Below are positions 35,560-44,100 of a stretch of DNA of 64,000 nt, piece by piece (the stretch's first letter is position 1; every line of letters starts with the position of its first letter). The notes under the pieces are model-generated. The model was not told the origin of the DNA. It saw only the letters and a list, made by a program, of their open reading frames with translations, and did not search any database. The stretch spans positions 1 to 64,000 of the forward strand of contig NZ_JACJVP010000039.1 in assembly GCF_014212125.1 (NCBI RefSeq), given 5' to 3'. A program made the position numbers and the translations under genes. This DNA is from Cohnella nanjingensis (GTDB lineage: Bacteria; Bacillota; Bacilli; Paenibacillales; Paenibacillaceae).

Positions 35560-37200
35560 ATGTACAAGCTGATGATCGTCGACGACGAGCCGACCGTCCG
35601 GTTCGGGCTGCGCAGCTACTTCGATTGGGGCGCTTTCGGGATCGAAATCCTGCATGAAGCAGATGACGGAGACGTTGCGCTGGAGGCGGTCGCGCGCGGG
35701 ATGCCCGACATCGTGCTGACGGACGTGCGCATGCCGAACATGGATGGGATTCGGTTGTCCAAGGCGATCCGGGAACGGTTTCCGCAGGTCAAAATCGTCT
35801 TTATCAGCGGTCACGACGACGCCGATTATTTGAAATCCGCGCTGCAAGTGAGCGCGGTCGATTATATTTTCAAGCCGGTCAATTTGCTGGAACTCCGGAA
35901 GGTCGTGGAACGGGTCGTCGCCGAGTTGGAGATGGAGAAAACGGAGCGGTTGCTTGCGCAGGACATGCAGCTCAAGCTGAAGGAAAGCATGCCGCTGCTG
36001 CGCGAAAAGTTTCTGCTGTCGCTCATTCAAGACGGATTGGCGAAGCCGGAGCGCATTCGGGAGCGGCTCGAATTTCTCGGGCTGCAGCTGCCGGCGGACG
36101 CCACCTACTGGGTTATCGTCGTGTCGGTCGACGATAGCGCGGACGTGTTCGAAGCGCGGTCGGAGCGGGACCGGCAACTGCTGTCGTATTCTATACTGAA
36201 TGTCTGCCAGGAGCTGATCGGCCGCTACGTGGGAGGATACGCCTTCGAGCACCGCGGCGGCGAGTTCGTCGGGATTTTGTGCGCTCGTCCGAACGATCCG
36301 GAGGACGATCTGGAGGAGCGGCTGTTCAAGCTCGCAGGAGATATCCGGGACAATCTGCAGCGCTGGCTCAAGCTTAGCGTGACGATCGGGATCGGGGATC
36401 GAGCCGCGCATTTGCCGGGGCTGGCCGCTTCCTATGCGCAGGCGCGAGAAGCGGCCGACCGCAAATGGTACCTCGGCAAAAACCGGATCATCACGATGGA
36501 CAGCCTCGAAACGGAGGCGCAAAGCTTGTACCGGTTCGAACATGCGATGATCGAACGTCTAGTTTCGGTGCTGAAGGCGGCCGATCCCGACCAGTTGAAG
36601 GAGGCGCTGAACGAGCTGTTCGACGGACTCTCCCGCAATCGCCGCGACGGGTTAAAATACGGGCGCAACGTGGGCCTGCAGGTCTTGCTGCTGGCCGGTC
36701 AGCTGCTGCTCGAGCTGAACGCGCAATCGGAAGAACTCGAAACGATGGAGGCGGACATCTGGGAGAGGCTGCTCCGGCAAGAGACGATCGGCGGGCTTCG
36801 GCAGCTGATAGAGGCGTATTTGCTTGCCGTTTGCGACGGTATCCGCGAGAAACGGAACGGCAAGGCGCACAACCTCGTCGAACGGGTCCGTGCCATTATC
36901 GAACGGCGCTATGCCGACAACGAGCTGACGGTTCTCCAGATCGGCAAAGAGGTGTATTTGACGGATACTTACGTCAGCCTGCTGTTCAAGCAGGAGACGG
37001 GCAAAACCGTTAACGAATATTTGACGCAAGTCCGCATTGAGAAAGCCAAGGAGCTGCTGCGCGATCCTCAGTATAAGTTTTACGATGTTTGCTATGCGGT
37101 CGGGTACGCCGACCCGAGCTATTTCAGCAAGCTGTTCAAAAAAATGACCGGCATGACGCCGAGCGCGTATCGCAAACTGTTGGGCGGTGAGGGCACATAA
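35560..37200 (+). CDS. YesN-type response regulator (receiver plus AraC DNA-binding domain)
   Basis: The 546-residue cytosolic regulator has an N-terminal receiver (MIVDDEPTVRFGLRSYFDW; phospho-acceptor Asp55 in IVLTDVRMP; Lys in YIFKPV), a long middle region that includes a degenerate cyclase-like stretch (LKLSVTIGIGDRA), and a C-terminal AraC helix-turn-helix pair ending YADPSYFSKLFKKMTGMTPS. It activates sugar-use operons when phosphorylated by the adjacent YesM kinase. GGAGGGGG precedes the ATG. Its paralogue is at 54847. The likely binding site is the ACCAG element upstream of this and three other operons. Confidence 0.93.
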   Translation: MYKLMIVDDEPTVRFGLRSYFDWGAFGIEILHEADDGDVALEAVARGMPDIVLTDVRMPNMDGIRLSKAIRERFPQVKIVFISGHDDADYLKSALQVSAVDYIFKPVNLLELRKVVERVVAELEMEKTERLLAQDMQLKLKESMPLLREKFLLSLIQDGLAKPERIRERLEFLGLQLPADATYWVIVVSVDDSADVFEARSERDRQLLSYSILNVCQELIGRYVGGYAFEHRGGEFVGILCARPNDPEDDLEERLFKLAGDIRDNLQRWLKLSVTIGIGDRAAHLPGLAASYAQAREAADRKWYLGKNRIITMDSLETEAQSLYRFEHAMIERLVSVLKAADPDQLKEALNELFDGLSRNRRDGLKYGRNVGLQVLLLAGQLLLELNAQSEELETMEADIWERLLRQETIGGLRQLIEAYLLAVCDGIREKRNGKAHNLVERVRAIIERRYADNELTVLQIGKEVYLTDTYVSLLFKQETGKTVNEYLTQVRIEKAKELLRDPQYKFYDVCYAVGYADPSYFSKLFKKMTGMTPSAYRKLLGGEGT

Positions 37201-37208
37201 TACCGTTT

Positions 37209-39062
37209 TTGCAGGCGGGCTTGGAATTGGCAAAACGAACCGTGCGACAGTTCGGTATTCCGAGGAAGTGGTTGCTTACCTATGTGATACTAATTGTCTT
37301 TCCAGCTACCGTCATGTTGTATTCGTACTATGCCCGATCCGCCTCGATTCTGGAGCAGGAAGTGAGCCGGTCGATGCAGCAGACGCTAAAGCAGGCCGGC
37401 AATAATTTGGCTTACCGGCTGGAGCGTGCACAGGATGTCAGCAACTCGGTGTTCATGAATCCGAATTTGCATCGCTATTTGGGCGGCTTGAATGACGGAA
37501 CGTCGATCGGCGAACAGCTCGACAACATCAAGTATTTGCGCTCCTGGCTGGAGTCGCTTCAGGCAAACCCGTTGCAGGCGAATTCGGATGTGTTTCGGGT
37601 CCGGCTGTTCGTGGATAAATCGAGGCTGTTCGCAAACGAGCAAATCAACTTTTTTCCGATGGACGGCTTGAAAACGAAGAGCTGGTATTCGCGTATCATG
37701 GAGGCGAATGGCGGCATGGTGTGGACGGGCATTTACGAAGAGCGGTATACCGATCGGACCGATTCCGTGTCCATTCTGTCCTGCGCCCGGATGCTGAGGG
37801 ACCCTGCCCATTACGATCAAATACTGGGCGTGCTCATGATCGACGTCGAGGACAAGACGGTCATGGACATTCTCGCAGACCTCGGATTTACGAAGCCCAA
37901 CAGGGCGTATCTGGTCGATTCGGAAGGGGTCCTTATCGCTCATACCGACCGGTCTTTGATCGGAACCCGGGCAAGACCGGGCGTGCTGGAGGCCTTGCAA
38001 GGCGAAGACGAAGGCGGGGTCAAAAAAATCGTGGTCAACGACGGCACCGAGTATGTCGTGAGCACGAGCATCGGCCCCACAAGCTGGAAGCTGGTCGCGG
38101 AAGTGCCGGCCGCCGAGATCTCGCGGCGCGCCGTCGCGCAAAGCCGGTTTTCCGGGATTGCGACGCTGCTGGGGTTCCTGGGGCTCTTCCTGTTGCTGGC
38201 GTTCATGCTGCTGACGTTCATCGTGCGGAGCATTAACCACAGGATGAAGCAGGTTGTCGGCATCATACGCAAGGAGGGGCTGGAAAGCTTGGACGAGCTT
38301 CAACCGTCGCCCGACGGCGATTTTCGTCTGCTTGAGCGAAGCGTGGACCGGCTGGTCCATAAGGTCCGGTCGCTTGTGGAGGAGACGTACAAGGCGCGGA
38401 TGCTCGAGCGGGAAGCCCAACTGCGAGCGCTGCAGGCGCAGATCAACCCGCATTTTCTGTACAACACGCTCGATACGATCAATTGGTTTGCGATCGGCCG
38501 CGGCGCCGCCGACATCAGCCAGATGATCGACGCGCTGGCGAAATATTTCCGCCTTAGCCTGAACAAAGGGCGCGACCTCGTCAGCGTCGAGGATGAGCTG
38601 AATTTGGCGCGCGTCTACCTGGACATCCAATTCAGCCGGTTTCCGGGATCGTTCGACTTTACGATCGAGTCGGACCCCGGCCTGGGGATGTATATCATGC
38701 CGAAGCTGACGCTGCAGCCGATCGTGGAGAACGCGCTGCTCCACGGTATCCGCAAAACGAAAGACAAGCGAGGCACGATCCGTATCGCCGCCCGCCGCGA
38801 CGGAGACGATCTGGAACTGTCGGTGACCGACGACGGCATCGGGATGGAGGAGGATCGGGCGCAGCGGCTGCTGCGCGAGCCGCCATCGTCAACCCGTTCC
38901 GACGGCTCGGGCAGCTCGTACGGGCTGTACAATGTCAATGAGCGGATCGCGCTGTTCGCCGGCGATTCGTATGGCCTCCGCATCCGTTCGCGCCCGGGGG
39001 CCGGCACGACCGTCACCGTTCGGTTGAAGGCAGTCGCTCAGGCGAACGAAGGGCAGGCATGA
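37209..39062 (+). CDS. YesM-type sensor histidine kinase
   Basis: The 617-residue membrane kinase has a first helix (about 22-42, WLLTYVILIVFPATVMLYSY), an extracytoplasmic Cache-like sensor of about 270 residues, a second helix (ATLLGFLGLFLLLAFMLLTF), a HAMP-like linker, the His-kinase motif QAQINPHFLYNTLD (His415) and an ATPase domain (NALLHGIRK, DDGIGM, GSSYGLYNVNERI). It phosphorylates the regulator encoded just upstream. The apparent start is TTG with a poor ribosome site; coupling to the upstream gene may compensate. The sensed ligand is presumably an oligosaccharide or its binding protein. Confidence 0.92.
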   Translation: MQAGLELAKRTVRQFGIPRKWLLTYVILIVFPATVMLYSYYARSASILEQEVSRSMQQTLKQAGNNLAYRLERAQDVSNSVFMNPNLHRYLGGLNDGTSIGEQLDNIKYLRSWLESLQANPLQANSDVFRVRLFVDKSRLFANEQINFFPMDGLKTKSWYSRIMEANGGMVWTGIYEERYTDRTDSVSILSCARMLRDPAHYDQILGVLMIDVEDKTVMDILADLGFTKPNRAYLVDSEGVLIAHTDRSLIGTRARPGVLEALQGEDEGGVKKIVVNDGTEYVVSTSIGPTSWKLVAEVPAAEISRRAVAQSRFSGIATLLGFLGLFLLLAFMLLTFIVRSINHRMKQVVGIIRKEGLESLDELQPSPDGDFRLLERSVDRLVHKVRSLVEETYKARMLEREAQLRALQAQINPHFLYNTLDTINWFAIGRGAADISQMIDALAKYFRLSLNKGRDLVSVEDELNLARVYLDIQFSRFPGSFDFTIESDPGLGMYIMPKLTLQPIVENALLHGIRKTKDKRGTIRIAARRDGDDLELSVTDDGIGMEEDRAQRLLREPPSSTRSDGSGSSYGLYNVNERIALFAGDSYGLRIRSRPGAGTTVTVRLKAVAQANEGQA

Positions 39063-39108
39063 ACCAAGGGCAGGCATGAACGAAGGGCAGGCATGAACGA
39101 AGGCAGGT
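39045..39108. repeat. 17-bp tandem repeat spanning the kinase stop codon
   Basis: Units AACGAAGGGCAGGCATG start at 39045, 39062 (one change) and 39079, with a partial fourth to 39108. The stop TGA of the kinase is inside the first unit boundary. Slippage here would change the kinase C-terminus. Confidence 0.8.
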
Positions 39109-39170
39109 AGAGCCGCTTCATTTTTCTGTCATGACTTCAACGAAGAAGGTCCGGATCGGGTACCAACATG

Positions 39171-39206
39171 AAGGAGCTGCGCTGATTAGAGCGCAGCTCC
39201 TTTATA
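39171..39206 (+). terminator. Terminator after the kinase gene
   Basis: AGGAGCTGCGCT pairs with AGCGCAGCTCCT across about six bases, followed by TTTATAT. It separates the two-component genes from the transport operon. Confidence 0.75.
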
Positions 39207-39338
39207 TGTCATACAGAATTTATAAGTTTCACTCCCATCCATTTGTCCGATTTACAGGGGTAAAGCTATAATTTCAGGTGTTTTTCTGCAGCTCCTGGCG
39301 TCGGCTTGCCGTCTTGTCCGGCCGGTTTGAAGAAAAGC

Positions 39339-39391
39339 ACCAGAAATATAGGGATTGTCACCTTCTGAGGAAAATGGACTCCTACTATAAT
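39339..39391 (+). promoter_or_regulatory. Shared module promoter, copy 2 (first binding protein)
   Basis: ACCAGAAATATAGGGATT (39339-39356) stands 47 bases before TATAAT (39386-39391). Similarity to copy 3 extends upstream as TTTGAAGAAWARC. A 140-base leader follows before the binding protein gene. Confidence 0.7.
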
Positions 39392-39436
39392 GAGGGGGCG
39401 ACAAACCGGGGACTCCGGAAAGAGAGGGGGAGTGAA

Positions 39437-39469
39437 ATGAATATACTCAGGCAAACGTTCCTGCGCTAA
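39437..39469 (+). CDS. Possible 10-residue leader peptide
   Basis: A short frame MNILRQTFLR with an excellent purine-rich ribosome site (GAGGGGGAG) lies in the leader of the binding protein transcript, 65 bases before that gene. It could be a regulatory leader peptide or a chance frame. No Trp/His-type attenuation pattern is obvious. Confidence 0.3.
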   Translation: MNILRQTFLR

Positions 39470-39533
39470 AGACGCTGCAACTCCTGTAAAAGTGCTTCAT
39501 GATAGACGGATACATCATTTGGGAGGGTTCTCA

Positions 39534-41078
39534 ATGAAACAAGCGTCAAACCGCTTGATAGCCTTGACCGTAATCGCTTCTCTGGCTGTCGCAGCCGCTG
39601 CGTGCGCCAAGTCGCCGGATGCGAAGCCGGGAGGCTCGGCGGCACCGACCGTATCGGCATCCGCGAGCAGCGAAGCGAAGCCGACGCTCCGTTCGTTGCA
39701 GATTTGGCAAAAGGACGATTATAATACTTACCCCGTTGCCAAAGTATTGGAAGAAAAAACGGGCTACAAAGTGCAGTACGACATGTTGCCGCAGGATAAC
39801 GCGGAGGAGAAATTGAATCTTCTCATTGCCTCCGGAGAACCTTACGATGCGATAACGACTGCGGGCGGCAGCTACAATAAAGCGCTATACTCCGATTATG
39901 CCACACGGGGAGCGCTGGTGGATCTCGGTCCGCTTATCGACAAATACGGCTCGAATATTAAAGTTGCCATCCCTCAGGAAACGCTGGATGCGGCCAAAAT
40001 CAACGGGAAACTGTACGCCATTCCGACACAGACGGTCGGATCTGCCGGCGCCAGCCTAATGATTCGGCAGGACTGGCTGGACAAACTGGGTCTCAAGGTT
40101 CCGACAACGACGGACGAGTTAGTAGCCGTACTCCAAGCATTTAAGGAGAAAGATCCGGGCGGCAACGGCGACAAGAACATTCCGCTAACGATCTACGGGG
40201 ACGCGCCGTTCATCGACAGCATTGCCGGAGCGTTCGGCCTCGCCAACACATGGAACGATATGGACGGCAAGCTGGTCCCTCGTGCGCTCGATCCCGCGTA
40301 CCCAGATTATGTGGCGTTCGTTAACGATTTGTTCAAGCAAGGCTTGCTCGATCAGGAATTTGCCGTCAATAAGCTCGCCAATATGTACGAAAAGTTTTCC
40401 AGCGGCAAAGCGGGCGTGATTCCGCTGGCATGGTATGATGTGCCGACCGTGACAGACGCTTTGAAAAAAAACCAGCCCGATGCCAAATGGACTTATACGC
40501 CTCCGCTTAAAGGTCCGTCCGGCAAAGTCGGCCTTCCCGAATCTGCGGGCTTTGACCGCATCACCTTTATCCCGAAGGCGGCGAAGCATCCGGAGGACGC
40601 AGTCAAATGGATAAACGCGAAACTCGAAAAAGACACGTTCAAGCTGATGGCGATCGGCGAGGAAGGCAAGCATTATACGTTCAAAGACGGTACTTATACG
40701 CCGATTTTGCCGATTTTTACCGACGAACGCAACTTGGCGAATAACTTTTTGATGGGAGTCGACGCGGAAAATTATCCGAATTACTGGCAGGCGCGCGTCC
40801 GAAAGGATTCTCGTTTGTTCGAAGCCTGGGACTATTTGAATATCAAGCAACCGGCTGACACGCGAATTGCCGACCCGCTCGGAGTAAGTCCATATTTGCC
40901 GGAGTACTCGAAAAACAACTCGTCGCTTAATATGCTCACGGACGAGCAGACGGTCAAATTCATTGTCGGCGCAGAATCGTTGAACAAGATTAACGCCTTC
41001 ATGGCGAAGTACAAGGCGTCGGGCGGCGATGCAAGCGTGAAAGAGGTTAACGACTGGTATGCAACCCTAAAGAAATAA
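39534..41078 (+). CDS. ABC transporter sugar-binding lipoprotein (first of module A)
   Basis: The 514-residue extracytoplasmic binding protein has a lipoprotein signal (Cys24 in AAAAC) and a low-complexity Ser/Ala linker. The body follows the large Lpl-type pattern: IWQKDDYNTYPVAKVLEEKT, QDWLDKLGLKVPTTTDEL, AFKEKDPGGNG and NYWQARVRKD. It should bind an oligosaccharide and pass it to the permeases at 45754-47610. It is a close paralogue of the proteins at 47687 and 60440; a 15-residue block is identical to the former. GGGAGGG precedes the ATG. The next gene is the large glycosidase, so binding and hydrolysis are co-expressed. Confidence 0.92.
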   Translation: MKQASNRLIALTVIASLAVAAAACAKSPDAKPGGSAAPTVSASASSEAKPTLRSLQIWQKDDYNTYPVAKVLEEKTGYKVQYDMLPQDNAEEKLNLLIASGEPYDAITTAGGSYNKALYSDYATRGALVDLGPLIDKYGSNIKVAIPQETLDAAKINGKLYAIPTQTVGSAGASLMIRQDWLDKLGLKVPTTTDELVAVLQAFKEKDPGGNGDKNIPLTIYGDAPFIDSIAGAFGLANTWNDMDGKLVPRALDPAYPDYVAFVNDLFKQGLLDQEFAVNKLANMYEKFSSGKAGVIPLAWYDVPTVTDALKKNQPDAKWTYTPPLKGPSGKVGLPESAGFDRITFIPKAAKHPEDAVKWINAKLEKDTFKLMAIGEEGKHYTFKDGTYTPILPIFTDERNLANNFLMGVDAENYPNYWQARVRKDSRLFEAWDYLNIKQPADTRIADPLGVSPYLPEYSKNNSSLNMLTDEQTVKFIVGAESLNKINAFMAKYKASGGDASVKEVNDWYATLKK

Positions 41079-41094
41079 CGTTCAAGCTAGAAAA

Positions 41095-41123
41095 AGCGGG
41101 GATGGGATGAAGGCTTCCCCGCT
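41095..41123 (+). terminator. Hairpin between binding protein and glycosidase genes
   Basis: AGCGGGG pairs with CCCCGCT, with no T-run. Similar GC hairpins follow the other two binding protein genes. It probably stabilises the upstream message or lowers readthrough rather than ending transcription. Confidence 0.45.
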
Positions 41124-41162
41124 CGTACGCGAACTGTTGAAAGAAACGGAGGCGGTCACATC

Positions 41163-44100
41163 GTGACGATGGTACGGAGAAAATTAGCCACGGGAATGAC
41201 GATTTGCTTGTGCCTGGTATTGCTGCCGTTATTTCCGTGGGTCGGCATCCCGTCGGCAAGCGCAAAAGCGATGCTCGAGGCCGTATCGATCGGGAATTTT
41301 GAAAGCGATTTCTCGAACTGGTCTTTTTACAACGGCGCCGAATTCCCGGGAGCGAAAGGCTCATTAACGCAAGATACTTCCAGCTTCAATTCGGGGAACG
41401 CCTCAGGATTGCTGCACGCCGATTTCGAAAACGGCGGAGCCTACGTTTCGATCAGAAGAAGCATCCCCGGCATCGACGCGCAGGCATTGAGGTTTTCGAT
41501 TCAAACATCGGATATGCGGTACGTGGGGATAAGGCTGACCGATTCCACGGGACAAGCGCATCAGCAATTGCTATCGATCCCGTCATCGTCCAACTGGCAG
41601 TCGTTTACCGTCACGCCATTTAACGCAGGCACAGGTTACATTCATTATGGCGGTAAAAACGATGGCGTCTGGCACGGTCCGGTTAAGCAAGTGGAGCTCA
41701 TTATGGACAAGGCGCGTCTGTATGCCGGGAAAACGTCCGGAGATATGCGGTTCGACGATATCGCTTTGCTCGCGCCGCCTTCGCCGTTGTCGGTGTCCGA
41801 TTCCGTGTACAACAATACTTTTTTTGAGAACGAACCTGTCGCCTTCCAGGTGAGCACGCAAGCGGACACGCTTGCATGGTCGGTCACGGATTTTTGGAAT
41901 CGCCCGGTCGCGAGCGGCAGCCAGCCCGTTACCGGCAGCCCCTTAACACTCGCGCTGCCCAGACTGCCGAAAGGGTATTTCACTTTGTCGGTCAGCGCCT
42001 ACGTCGATGATCAGCTTCTGAAACAACAGAGCAAGGCTTTCGCGGTCCTGTCGAATGACAATCCGGCGATAGCGGCAGCCGATTCCCCGTTCGGCATGGG
42101 GACTCATATCGGTTGGACCGCTGCCTCGACAAAACCCAATTTCGTGGAGCTGCTGAAACGCGCCGGCGTTAAGAACGTCCGCGACGAAGTGCCATGGTCC
42201 GGTATGGAGCAGCAGAAAGGGGTTTATCAGGTCGTCCCGATGCGCGACCAATATATTCGCCTGTTGAATCAGGAAGGCATCCATCCCCTGATCATATTGG
42301 ACTATACCAATCCGTTTTATGACAACAACGGCTTGCCGTACACAGAGGAGGGCATCCAAGGCTATGCCAATTACGGCAATGAGCTTGCCAATCGTTACGG
42401 CGATTTGATTCCAGTACTAGAGGTATATAACGAGTATAATAGCAAAGCTGACGGTACGCCTTCCAAATACTACAACATGCTCAAGAAAACGTACGAAACG
42501 ATAAAATCCGGACATCCGAACACAAAGATTATTGGACCGGCTCCAAGCTACGTGGATATCATGAATTGGCTGGAAAATCTATATCGGCTCGGCGGACTGA
42601 ATCATCTGGACGCCGTCTCCTTCCATCCCTACAATTTCCCGTCGCCTCCGGAAGGGCTCGAGCAGCTAACGGAAACCTATCGCAATATGATTCGCAAGTA
42701 CAATGGAGGCAACGATAAACCGATCTGGTTTACGGAGGATGGCTGGCCGACGCATTCCGGCGGCATATCCGAACAGCTGCAGGCGTCTTATTTGGTCCGA
42801 AGTTATGTCCTGGCGTTGTCGGCCGGCGTGGAGAAAATGTTCTGGTACGACTTCATGGACGACGGAACGAATCCGGCCGACCCCGAACATCATTTCGGGA
42901 TCGTTCGCAATGAAGGAGATTCGCTGGGCGCGCTCGCTCCCAAGCCGGCTTATGTCTCTTACGCGGTGATGACCCGCGCATTGACCGGGGCACAGTTTGT
43001 TGCACGCGATGCGACGGCTTCGACGATTCGCAGCTACGCGTTTCAAAAGGACGGGGCTTCGATTCGCGCGATCTGGGCGGTCGGTTCGAAGCAGGTCAAG
43101 CTGCGAACGGATGAGCCGGTTGCGTTAACGGATATGATGGGGAATACGACGGCCTTGACTCCGCTTGATGGGTATGTCTACGTTTCGTTGACCGGCGAGC
43201 CGCTTTATGTTGCAGGGGACGTGCAAGCGGTCGAGGAAAGCGATTCGTTTATACTGACAGCTGCAAAAGGGGTAGTGGGGGAGCCGGGCACGGCGACGCT
43301 GCATGTTCAAAATCCGTCCGGCAGCTTGCTGAACGCCGAATTCGTGACGGAAGGCGTGAAAACGCCTGTACATGTAGAAGCCGGGGACTCAACCGACATT
43401 CCGGTGATGTTGACTCCCGCCGCATCTACGGGCGTTCAGCATGTGGAAGGCCTGATTACCTTGAACGGCAATGCGTTCGGTCTGCTGAAGACTGACGTTA
43501 CGATCGCGGAGCAGCTGCAATATCGAGTACAGCCCATCATTGCCGATCCTGCAACCGGGCAATTGTCGTTGCGTTTCCATATCGTTAACAATTCCAAGTT
43601 GAACGGACTGCCTGTCCGTCGACTGCATTGGCAGCTCGGATCAGCCTCCGGCGATCTCGACGTAAACGACACTGTCGCTCCAGGCAGTACGAAAGCATAC
43701 GATTTTCCTCTATCCGGCTTTGCTTACCGAACCACGTACGCCGGAAGCTTTACCATCGATTCCGGGCTGAGCGATACCGTGTCGTTCGACAGGAATCTCG
43801 ATTTCAACGCGATATCCGAACGGACCATCGATTCGGATGCCGCTGCCGCCTCGCTGCCGGCAACGGAGGCGATCGATCTGTCTACAGGGAGCGTGCAGAT
43901 ACCAGGTTATGGGGGAGCTGACGATGCAAGCGGCCTCATCTGGCTGAACTGGGACCGCGACAATCTGTATGTGACCGCCGCTATCAAAGACAACGTGATG
44001 GCGGCTCCGGCTTCCGGGGATGCGATCTGGCAGAACGACGGCATCCAGTTCGGTATCAGTCAAGGCGTGCCGGGCGATTCTTCGGCTTGGTACGAGATGG

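Noticed and set aside
37209-39062. Large minus-strand frame within 37386-38744
   Set aside because: Antisense of the YesM kinase; no motifs.
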